Source: Vanrija pseudolonga (Eukaryota; Basidiomycota; Tremellomycetes; Trichosporonales; Trichosporonaceae). From it: DNA of 64,000 nucleotides. Every line of letters starts with the position of its first letter. Position 1 is the stretch's first letter. The translations under genes and the position numbers were made by a program. The DNA is taken from the NCBI RefSeq assembly GCF_020906515.1, contig NC_085852.1, forward strand, positions 3,162,001 to 3,226,000. The letters are read 5' to 3'. Positions 1 through 8,785 of this stretch are shown here, one piece after another. The notes beneath the pieces are model-generated. The model was not told the origin of the DNA. It did no database searches and saw only the letters and a program-made list of their open reading frames with translations.

Positions 1-47
1 CTTCTCACCTCCCAGTCGCGCCAGTACCCAGTGCTAGTTATCTTCAT
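1..47 (-). CDS. 5' exon of a DUF7918-like tandem paralog (partial, runs off the window)
   Basis: Only the first exon is present. It starts with ATG at 45-47, encodes a 13-residue peptide of the form MKITSTGYWRDWE, and ends at a GTGAG donor at position 8. The peptide is nearly identical to the first exon of the gene starting at 1652 (MKVTSTGYWRDWE), so this is the fifth member of the tandem family to its right. A TATTTAAA element lies about 90 bp upstream. The rest of the gene is outside the window, so nothing can be said about its integrity. Confidence 0.75.
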   Translation of the reverse strand, partial: MKITSTGYWRDWEVR

Positions 48-604
48 ACTTGATGGAGTTGTGGTTGGTGGTGCGGTGGTGTAAGTTGAAAGCGAGGTGA
101 AGTGGAAGAAAGAGAAAGTGAGGGAGGGGGTGGTGAGTTTAAATACCCCGCCTGGTGGGGTGCGAGTTCGAGGAAGCCGAGGAAGGTGAGGAAGGCGAAG
201 CCTGTCGTCGGGGTCAAGGGCGGCGCGTACCCATGAGCTCTTGAGTACACGTTATGGATGTCAGTGGTCAAGCAAACATGCGGGGAGGCAACGCAGAGCG
301 CTTGAGCACCTGGCTCAACCTTAGACTTGACGGCTGTCAAGTCACGCTGGAACACTAGGTGCATGTATATCATACCCTAGGAGATTACTTGTATGGGCAG
401 TGGCTCAGAGAGTGATATTACGATGACTCCATGTGGACAGTGGCGAGTCGGTGATGGTTTCTGAACGGGTCTTGTTGCTGCACTTGCACAGGGTTGGGCT
501 GGCGCGCTTCGATGATCGCCAGACGAGTTTGAGATGTTGGTCGATGTCAGAGGGCCTAAACATTCGTCGACGACGAGATGCAGTAACCCCCTGCAATACA
601 GGGC
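48..604. other. Intergenic: promoter of the left-edge gene and 3' flank of the next
   Basis: No convincing gene. Apart from the TATA-like element at 138-145 nothing distinctive was seen. Confidence 0.5.
138..145 (-). promoter_or_regulatory. TATA-like element of the partial gene at 47
   Basis: Reads TATTTAAA on the minus strand, about 91 bp upstream of the ATG at 47. Position and sequence fit a TATA box; not otherwise supported. Confidence 0.4.
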
Positions 605-1652
605 CTACGAGTCGTAGTGAACCTCCGGGTCGTAAATGACCGTGAGAGGGTTGGGACCGGGCTTGAACGTCTTGCCGCCGTAGGAGGTCGTGGGCGACGT
701 CTTTGAGGGCTTGGGCGACGAGGAATCGACTTGGTAGCCAACCGTGTTCGAGATGACCCCATTCTTCACGAGCATAGCCCTGGTTCCATACTGGTGCGTC
801 AGACACACGGCGGTCGTGGTCAGCAGATAGACTCACCTTGAATACAACGGTGGCCTTGGGGATGCTATGGTTGCGCTTATAGTTGGAGTAGACCCCGGAG
901 GGCTGAGTGCGATAGAGGACATTTCCATCCACATACACGTCGGTGGTCCGCTCCTTCACCGAGATGTCAGAATACCGAGAGGCTTCCTACCGGTGCAGCG
1001 GGGGCCTGTCATCACTGGCACACCACCCGTGCCGGCCTCGAGGTTGACAATGACCGAGCCATAGTAGAGAAGCTCTTTTGGGATTGGCCCGTCCTCCATG
1101 AAGAGCTGCATGACGTGAGCAATTCATGGCGATCCTCCTTTCGCTGGGTCAACTTACAAGGGAGGAGAACTTGTAGTTCATGTCGTACAGCTCTCCACAA
1201 TGCTTGTCCACCCATCTTTCGTGCTGCACTTCGGTTTTGTCCGACACCTGGTGGTACAAACGACTGTTGCCAAGCTCACGACCGTCGATGATGGCACTAA
1301 TAACGGTGTCGTGAGTGATAACCGCTCCTGGCGGCTTTTTGGCGACGATACGGAAGGGCTGGTGATCAGAGTTGGTATACGAGTTGCGCAATGTTTGACG
1401 GATTGCTCACAATCTCGCAGTCCACTTCGGCGTAGACAACATCCATGGGCCGATTGCCAGTACGCTCTGCCGACAGGTCGTCGGGAGCGTGCTCAGCTGC
1501 TCGAATCAGGACCGTCAAGTCATGTGGGGACTTCTTCTCCCTCACGGATACGCTTCTTGTCGAGGTACTCGAGGTAGACCTAGATTCAGCTCCTCCCGAG
1601 GTTCGTCGCTTACCTCCCAGTCGCGCCAGTAACCAGTGCTGGTGACCTTCAT
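605..1652 (-). CDS. DUF7918-like tandem paralog, multi-exon
   Basis: Function unknown. Exons read on the minus strand: 1614-1652, 1546-1579, 1411-1499, then a long part beginning with P-F-R-I-V near 1359 that is cut by at least two more introns, with the stop at 605-607. Visible blocks in order: W-x-x-W-E at the N-terminus, V-Y-L-E-Y, E-H-A-P-D, D-V-V-Y, P-F-R-I-V, an I-I-D-G-R-E-L strand, Y-G-S-V-I-V, P-K-A-T-V-V-F-K, then Y-G-T-R-A-M-L-V-K-N-G-V-I. The same order occurs in the three genes to the right. The blocks resemble fungal DUF7918 proteins (beta-rich, no known activity); that match is from memory. No signal peptide or membrane segment is seen. It is in tandem, same strand, with the other copies. 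Confidence 0.75.
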
Positions 1653-2023
1653 GATTCTCAATACACGGAGCGGTTGAGCGTGGAGTAGAACAAAAGGAAA
1701 GGTTGAAGCGAAGGAAGAGTGCTGAAAGCTGGTGGCAAAACTAAATGCGTGAGAGACGGACAGGGGCGTGGCCGGGGGACTCGCTTGGAACACGGATGGA
1801 GGAGGGCCGCGACCATGATGTTGTGACGCTGGGCGCTGGTCAAGAGTGTGCCAACCGGGCACCCATACGACGCCCCTCTCATCCGTTCCGTCAACTCATG
1901 CCTCTCGAGCAGCACGCCGATTCTGAAGCAGCAGAGCTGCGTTTCCCATTACATGGACTACTACTACCTCCTCTCCCAGGGTGTGCCGCAGCCTGTCCAG
2001 GGCGGTAGAACCGGTTCGACGCG
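1653..2023. other. Intergenic between two DUF7918-like paralogs
   Basis: Holds the promoter of the gene at 1652 and the uncertain 3' end of the next gene (see 2024-2930, whose other possible frame runs on to 1896). No other gene is supported. Confidence 0.4.
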
Positions 2024-2930
2024 TCATCTCACGAGGTCGATGACGCGCTGAACGCCCCGGAGGAGGGCGTCGCAGACTCCGCACGTCCAGCCCCTGGGGC
2101 GGCGATGGAGGTGGGCCAGGCGCTCCTCCAGGTAGGGAGTGACCTTGGGTGGGTAGACGCTCCTCACAAGCTCCTTGATTTTCCCCCGGTGTTGCCCCCC
2201 CTTCGTCGGAGGTGAACATGGCCGGTGGGTCGTCGGGCACCGTGTCCTCCGTGTCGTGCTGGGGCTCAGCTTGGACCCACAAAATCGTGGAAGCTTACCA
2301 TGAAAATAACTATGGTCTTCCGGGAGCGGCGACTCTTCTTGCCCTCCACCGTCGACTGGCCCCCGCTTCCCCCTGGTTCATCGTCGGCGATGTTCGCGTC
2401 CATGGTACCTGGAGTCGCATTGTGGGAGGGGCGCGGACGTTGGGTCTTGGGCAGTTCGAGGGTAACTTCTACATTACCCTTCCTGATCTGTGACGCAGTG
2501 AGCTACGCCCCACTTCCAGGACATACCTCGTGCGCGTCGTCGAGAATCTCTCCGCGGTCGTTGACGATGAGCCACCCGCGCAGCGGAACTGCCTTGGATA
2601 GGAAAGGACCCGCACCCGTGCCAGCCTCGTCGATCCCCGGGCTCTTCACGACCCCACGGAAAGGCTAGGGGTTAGCGTAGGGCGGACTTGGGGCACTCAC
2701 GCGGTTCTTCTCTAGGTGGACGCGTACGATGTAGGTGGGGCGCCTGGCCTCCTCGGCGGAGAGGTACGTGTGCGGGCCCTCCTCTGCAAGTGGGTCAGCC
2801 TCGCTCCAGCGCCCTCACCCACCGATCTTGGCGCCCGTGTCGACGTACTCCAGGTACACCTGATGTCAGCTACTTGGACCCTTTGACAGCTCACCTCCCA
2901 GTCCTTCCAGTCGCCGTGTGGGATCTTCAT
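2024..2930 (-). CDS. DUF7918-like tandem paralog, divergent, 3' end uncertain
   Basis: Starts at ATG 2928-2930 (MKIPHGDWKDWE, then a GTGAG intron). Second exon V-Y-L-E-Y-V-D, then E-E-G-P-H-T-Y, then P-F-R-G-V, ending in a K-T-I-V-I-F-M block equal to the K-A-T-V-V-F-K block of its paralogs. It is more diverged than the others and has a Ser/Arg-rich insert before that block. Downstream the frames conflict: the spliced frame gives an acidic stretch and stays open to about 1896, while a +1 frame entered near the run of seven C (plus strand) at 2195-2201 gives a well-formed ending with I-K-E-L-V-R-S-V-Y and C-G-V-C and stops at 2024-2026. A missed intron, a real frameshift or a base-calling error in the homopolymer would each explain this. 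Confidence 0.6.
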
Positions 2931-3482
2931 GGTGCAAGTGTTGAAGAGGGAGTAGGTGAAGTTGGATGGGAGGGATGGGAGGTTGGGTGAGCGGAAATAT
3001 ATGGGGTCGACGAGGTGTGCGAGGAGGGCTACAACAGCCTGCCAGCGCGACGGGGCACACAGGATGGTGGAATTGAGAGATGGATGGGCGTCGTGTGTTG
3101 GAGTGACGGATGGCCGTGATTGATACCGACGCAAGGGCGCAGAGTGGAGTGGGGGCTCCGCTTGTGGCGCCACAACCATGCCTCCGTCCCCCCACATAAC
3201 GGTGGTCGTACTCGCCACTTCACGAATCCACGTCCACCTGACATTGTAGGAGTGGATAACCAGCACTGGAATGCGCCATGCTGGCTTGACCCTGTGCGGG
3301 GTTGTACACGCACTGCTCATCATTCTATCTTGCCAACGACTTGCAGGGGACTAAAAGGAATAACCTCAGTTAATTGCATAGACGTGATGGATAATATATT
3401 GGCGCTTTACTTTGCCACACGAGCTCTTGATAATACCCTGCAGTATATACTCGCAGCACTCGACGTTGCGACGTTGCGGTTT
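2931..3482. other. Intergenic promoter region with TATA-like element
   Basis: Contains an ATATATTT element on the minus strand at 2995-3002, 65 bp upstream of the ATG at 2930. No coding feature supported in the remainder. Confidence 0.45.
2995..3002 (-). promoter_or_regulatory. TATA-like element of the gene starting at 2930
   Basis: ATATATTT on the minus strand, 65 bp upstream of the start codon. Confidence 0.4.
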
Positions 3483-4613
3483 CTACTGTTTCTTGCCCAC
3501 GCCCTTGCCACCAGTCACACTCCCACGCTTGTTCTTCTGCTTCTTCTTGAAGAAGAGGAAGCGTGGCCACCTCATGCAACCAGGGTTGATGTCCTCGATA
3601 GCATCCTCGGTATGGTCGTAGGTAACAGTAAGCGGCGTGTCGCTCAGCTTCAACGTCTTGCCGCCAAACACAGTGAACGGCGGCGTGTGGTGGCCAGCCT
3701 TCTCATCGAGCTTGTCGGGGATGATGTCGTTCTCGATGAGGACATCCCTGGACGCGTACTGCACATCAGCATTACTACCAACCCCGCTTGAGGCAAGACA
3801 TACCTTGAACACGATTGTTGCCTTGGGAATCGACTTGATGGGCTTGAAGCTGTACGTATGCATCCTCTTTGACTGACCCAGCGGCGTCCCAATGACACAA
3901 GTGTCAGTCAGGTGGTCCTCCATTGAGCTGTCGACAACGGCGACCGGTGTCTTCGTAGGCGAGGCGCGGAAGGCAGACGTCTTGTCGCCGGAACACTTTA
4001 CGCCCTCGAGAGTGACGGCAATGGAACCGTAAAGAAGGACTTCGTCAGGGATGGGCCCGTTGTCGACGAAGTTCTGCAGCCAGTCAGGCGTTTCCATCTG
4101 CGCAAAGAATGGGGTCACTCACAATGGGAGTGAAAATGTACTCCATATCGCAAGGGATGCCGCTGCTCCTATCGCACCACACCGCGTTGTGGATAGGATG
4201 ACCTGAGCCATTCATGGATACGGTGCCATTTCGGTCGAGCTTGATGCCGTCGATGGTGGACCGCAGGATCACGTCAACGGGATGGTGGGCATCGGGAGGA
4301 GCGGCGACAATGCGGAAGGGCTGAGTGATAAGCTTCTGAACGGTGGTTCACCTGGACGTACACGCTTCTCGTCAACGGCGATGTAGACAACATCGATGGG
4401 GTCGTTACCAGTCTGCTTGGCCGTCAAATGCGCCGGGGCATACTCCTCTGGCGGAAGTCAGCTCGTCCTGGCGGTGGCCGCCGAGAGCTCAGTGACAATC
4501 TCGCACTGATAATCGAATGGTCGCCCTTGTACTGGATGTAGACCTTTGGTTAGCTCCCTTGCAGATGGAGCACCCACTTTCCATCCGGCCCAGTCGCGGT
4601 GTGTGACCTTCAT
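3483..4613 (-). CDS. DUF7918-like tandem paralog with a lysine-rich C-terminus
   Basis: Starts at ATG 4611-4613 (MKVTHRDWAGWK, first exon 4578-4613), stop TAG at 3483-3485. Later exons give V-Y-I-Q-Y, E-Y-A-P-A-H-L, D-V-V-Y-I-A-V-D, P-F-R-I-V-A, I-D-G-I-K-L, Y-G-S-I-A-V-T-L, P-K-A-T-I-V-F-K and Y-A-S-R-D-V-L-I-E-N-D-I-I. This follows the block order of the paralogs on both sides. The C-terminus ends in a very basic stretch (F-F-K-K-K-Q-K-N-K-R and K-G-V-G-K-K-Q) not seen in the other copies; it could be a nuclear or nucleic-acid-binding tail (inference). No signal peptide. The donor of the second exon is uncertain. Confidence 0.75.
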
Positions 4614-5085
4614 GCTGATGCGGTGGCGACGAGAGGATGAAGGAGTGTGGGAAGAGCGAGTTGCGGCGCACGCTGCCGACTTAAATGATGAACTGGGGCG
4701 CTTCACGGGACAAAACTGGCGGAGAGAGGGCTATGCATGACATCAGCTGTCGAGCACGCGTGACGATGTTGCGCCTTGGTGGGATCTCACTACTCCGACT
4801 GGACGAGGCACAGTCGTGCTCGCTGAATATCGATGAACCTGCCTGGGCACCTCCTCGGCCGGCACTCAACCCTCAATCAGTTGCGCTCTTGCTTCTGTAT
4901 GTGCACACGCCTGCATAGTATGGCTCCATTGACACGGCTCCAGCTCTTCATTCTTTACGTCGTCTCGGCCGTCGCATGTTGCTGCGCGCTGCAGTGTTCG
5001 TGTTTGCAGGATGACGCTGTGGCGATGATGTACATTTTATTGGCGATCATGACAGCGCGGTTGGATGAGCTTCCTTGCACGGTCT
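4614..5085. other. Intergenic between tandem paralogs
   Basis: About 470 bp. Presumed promoter of the gene at 4613; an AT-rich ATTTAAG lies about 70 bp upstream of that start. No other feature supported. Confidence 0.4.
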
Positions 5086-6130
5086 TCAAGAGCGGGCGAG
5101 GCCCTGCAGCTGCCAGCGCAGGAGTCGGAAGACCCCACACGATTCCGAACTGGTGTCGAGGTCGTAGACCACGTTGAGCGGGGCAGCGTTCGCCTTCAGG
5201 GGGGTGCCACCATGGACGGTGCGGGGGCGAGCAATACCGCTCTCCTTGTGGGGAATGATCCCGTTCTTCATGAGAGTGTCCGTGGAACCGTACTGCAGAG
5301 TAAGTATCTGAAGGACCGGTGGTGTGATTTGTAGCTCACCTTGAACACGACAGTGGCCTTGGGGGCAGACTTGTTGACGTTGCCATCGCAGATTTTGGTT
5401 GGCTTCGACTTCCCCACGACAACACCATCCACGTAGGTATCGGTGGTCTGACCCTCGAATATCTTGGTGAGAAGGCCGAGGGGCTTCTTGCCCATGCACA
5501 CAACACGAGAGGGCAGATCCTTGAGGTCCTTGATTTCCTCGAGTTTGACGACGATGGAGCCATAGTACGGCAGCTCGGCTGGAATGGGCCCATCCTGGAG
5601 GAAAATCTTGACAGTGTCAGGGGATTTCAGCAGCTCACTCACGATCGGCGAGAACTGGTAGTTCTTGTCGTAGTACTTCCCGCACTCCTTGGCCACCCAA
5701 GTCTCAAGGTACGTCGGGCTGTCATCGCCCCTCGGGAGGATGGTCGCGGAGCTGAGCTGGCGGCCGTCGATGATGCAAGTGACCTGAACGGCCCGACGGA
5801 TAGGGAGATTGCCGTCTCGTGAAACAACGATACTGAAAGGCTTGCGAGTGTAAGAATACGGGCGACTGTGACGCTTCACATCCCCGCTCAAATGTCGTGG
5901 CCTCGGCGTAGGCAACATGGAGGGGATGCTTGCGGGTGCGGTTGGCCTCAAGGGAGGTCGGAGCATGCTCCTCTTAGGATTGTCAGCCTCCCCTCGGACT
6001 CATTGATCATGATGGCTCACCGATCTTGGTCTCGTCATCCGTGTACTCCAGATGCACCTGGGGTCAGCACCGGTCCAGCTGCTCCTCAACTCACGATCCA
6101 ACCCTTCCAATGGCCTTGAGTGATCGTCAT
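5086..6130 (-). CDS. DUF7918-like tandem paralog (rightmost copy)
   Basis: Starts at ATG 6128-6130 (MTITQGHWKGWI) and stops at 5086-5088. Blocks in order: V-H-L-E-Y-T-D-D, E-E-H-A-P-T-S-L, H-V-A-Y-A-E-A, R-K-P-F-S-I-V-V, C-I-I-D-G-R-Q-L, Y-G-S-I-V-V-K-L, P-K-A-T-V-V-F-K, Y-G-S-T-D-T-L-M-K-N-G-I-I. Splice sites flanking the middle exon (about 5870-5910) do not join the frames with an ordinary GT donor, so either a non-canonical site is used or the sequence carries a small change there. Function unknown. The five copies lie head to tail and presumably arose by local duplication. Confidence 0.75.
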
Positions 6131-6473
6131 GTTGATTGAGTAGGGGAGAGCTGATGACTGAGAGGTTGGGTGGCAAAGTGGAAGATAGTCGAGAGATGAC
6201 ATGGTGAGACGAGCGAGTGGTGTTTTGAGGGCGGGGCGTGGGATCGCGCCCCCTGTCATCAGCTCAAGGGCGCTGGGAGCCTAGTGTGAGCGGACGTGGG
6301 GCGCAGCGACAGCGACAGAACCGGCAGCTGCAACAGAGAAGTAGCTGCACCATGGCCTCAGCACCGCCGGCAATAGCTGGCTGACCACATATGCAGAGGC
6401 AGACCACGCTGCGTGGTTCGCAGTCACGCACGCCACACGCCCACAAGCCAAAATTGCGTCCGTGAATGTGGCG
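6131..6473. other. Intergenic
   Basis: Between the rightmost DUF7918-like gene and a tRNA gene. Nothing supported. Confidence 0.4.
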
Positions 6474-6566
6474 GCTCTCGTGGTGTAGTGGCTATCATAC
6501 TCTCTTAGGGCGCTGAAGCACCTTAAGCAATGGGAGTGGTCCTGGGTTCAAATCCCGGCGAGGGCC
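6474..6566 (+). tRNA. tRNA-Pro(AGG) with a 20-nt intron
   Basis: A cloverleaf folds cleanly: 7-bp acceptor stem 6474-6480 with 6559-6565 (one G-U), D arm from 6483, anticodon stem CTCTC with GGGAG (6500-6504 with 6532-6536), loop T-T-AGG-G, T arm CTGGG-TTCAAAT-CCCGG at 6542-6558. The anticodon AGG is at 6507-6509. The loop is interrupted after position 37 by 6511-6530, the normal site of eukaryotic tRNA introns. The discriminator base is C (6566), as usual for eukaryotic tRNA-Pro. B-box GGTTCAAATCC is present. Confidence 0.93.
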
Positions 6567-6993
6567 TCGCAGGAGCGTGCGCAAGCACGAGTCTGAGTTT
6601 TTGCGTAGCGGCGTCGGCGTCGGAGGTCGTCATTGGCGGAGGTGGGTGCGAGCGGGGGTGCGAGCGGGTGAGGCGGCGTCGACTTCCGCCACGTGGCTTT
6701 ACATCCGCTGTGGCAATTGTCCCTCCACATTTGCATTGCTGATGGTGCTGATGTTGTTTTGTTCTGCAACATGCAGGCGTCGTATGCTGGTGCGAGTTTG
6801 TGCCGTGTTTGCTTTCATCCCTTGTTGACCACCATCACTGCTGGGTCATGCGGTTTGATAGGATGTTGACGGCCACCCAACGCCTGCTGCCAAGGCAACC
6901 TTCAGGTTTGGGTACAAAGTCGCGGACTCAGAGGAGCTTGATGGCTTCTAATCATTCACTCTCACACCATCATCCTCGACAACACTGCTAGCC
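6567..6993. other. Intergenic: tRNA 3' flank and promoter of the next gene
   Basis: About 430 bp, nothing distinctive apart from presumed promoter function for the gene starting at 6994. Confidence 0.4.
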
Positions 6994-8036
6994 ATGTCGA
7001 CCATATTCTCATCCATGACCCCGCAGCAGCAGATGCAGAACCGCGCCCTCAGCATTCTGCTCTCGCTGTGCTTCCCGCTCTACCGCCAGCTCGTGGTCTC
7101 CACGCTCGTCAACGACTCGGTCGTGAGTGCTTACATACACCGGCTTCACCTCTGACTGCCAGATCCTCGCCAAGGAGTACTCGGCTGAGGACCGCAACCC
7201 GCTCGACATCAGCCCCGAGGCTAGCAAGGCGCTCCGCGCCATCATGAAGTGGGACCGCGACAAGCCTGCCGGCACGATGCGCACCCTCTTCCAGGCTAAG
7301 AACCTCAAGGGTCAGATGAAGACGATTATGGCCGAGATCACCAAGGTAGAGGAGAAGAAGGGTCATAAGTACGACCCCAAGACCAAGTCGCTGGTTCTCC
7401 CTCAGAACTCGGTCATCGACATCCTCCTCGGTACGGACCAGATCAACCGCTGGCGCGAGTGGCGCGACATCATCCTCGCCGCCTACGGTCTTCAGATCGA
7501 GAACCAGGGTAGGTTGCTCATGTGATGATCCCAACACCGCTGACACCTCCACAGAGTCGCTCGTCACTGAAGGCCTTGACCGTCACTCGGTCATGCAGCA
7601 GTTCTACACTCGCGTCGATAATGAGTGGCGCAAGAACCTCTCCATTCGGCGTGGTCTCAATCTCTTCAAGGGATTCCCAGTTGGCCTGATCGCCTTCCCC
7701 GCCATGGTCATCGTCGATGTCGTCGAAAAGATGTGCAAGGAAGGCTTGCTCAACGAGACCAAGATCTTCCCCATTGATGGGCTCCTCATCAAGCGCACCC
7801 ACGCGCAGGTCCGTAGCGACATCTACAACTACCTCCACGCCCACATCAACCTGAAGATGGCGGGTCTTAAGATGCTCCCGAAGGAGGAGCAGGAGGGCGC
7901 CTCCATCGAGCTCATCTGCCAGAGTGTCACCTGGCACCTTGGCCTCGACTTCCGCACTTGGCGCCGCGGCAAGCTCCGCGCCGCCGAGGTCCTGTCCAGC
8001 GCCGCCTCTAAAACCAAGTCGAAGGGCTCCAAGTGA
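6994..8036 (+). CDS. Protein of unknown function, first of a four-gene family sharing one intron plan
   Basis: Exons 6994-7122, 7163-7508 and 7555-8036; 318 residues. Introns are 40 and 46 nt; phases are 0 and 1. The second exon ends with A-A-Y-G-L-Q-I-E-N-Q, matching the L-Y-G-L or I-Y-G-I ends of the second exons in the three genes downstream on the same strand. No signal peptide; a hydrophobic N-terminal stretch (S-I-L-L-S-L-C-F-P-L) and another around F-P-V-G-L-I-A-F-P-A-M-V-I-V are present but short. C-terminus basic and Ser-rich (T-K-S-K-G-S-K). Not recognised as any known family; predicted mostly alpha-helical from its composition (inference). Confidence 0.85.
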
Positions 8037-8785
8037 AGTGGGTCTGAGAGCTGGGGGTGAATGGGAGCGACGTGCTCGCAGATAGTGAAGCGTAGTAGTG
8101 TCAACAAGCACAAGCATATGGCACCAAAGTAGTACCGAACGATTATAGTTTATGAAGTCATTGCCACAGTCGTCGGGAGCAGATTCGGCGCTGATTTCGC
8201 GTCAGCGTGTCCTCATTCGGTGGGGCAGCAGCGCCCAAGAAGCATGACTTCGATGCCCCAAAGTTGCTGGGGTCGGTCTTCGAATCGTGGGAGCCCGAGG
8301 GCGGTGACAGACGGGCGTCTGCACGTCCCACGCCGCGGGCGCGTGTGTGTCGCGTATCGCATCGTCATCATCTCACGCGCTCGCCCCGCCATGGGCGTAC
8401 GACGCGTTGCAGACCTGCTACTCCAGATCAAATTATCCACAAATCACCTGCACAATAGCCAGTTGATCTTCAGCGCGTACAGTCCTCTCATCGATGCCTT
8501 TTGAGCGGTCCAAAATCATGCACGCCCTCGCACCCGACTTCAAAAGGACTGGATTCGGACGGCAAAATCCCCGACGCCACATTGTGTGTCACCGGTGCGT
8601 GCCATCCTCACATCTTCGCACCGACCTCGTGTGTGTGTGTTGTGTGTCACTGTCGCTGATCCTGGGAGCGTGGGGATGCACTGCAGTCATGTTGGGGCCA
8701 GGGAGCAGCGCCAGTCTTAAGGCGCAACCCCACTAACCACTCACTCTTCCCCTCTTACCCACTCTCCAAGACCTACACGACACCA
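8037..8785. other. Intergenic, about 750 bp
   Basis: 3' flank of the gene ending 8036 and promoter of the gene starting 8786. Short open frames here lack coding character. A TG-rich patch (about 8630-8650) is the only low-complexity feature. Confidence 0.4.
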
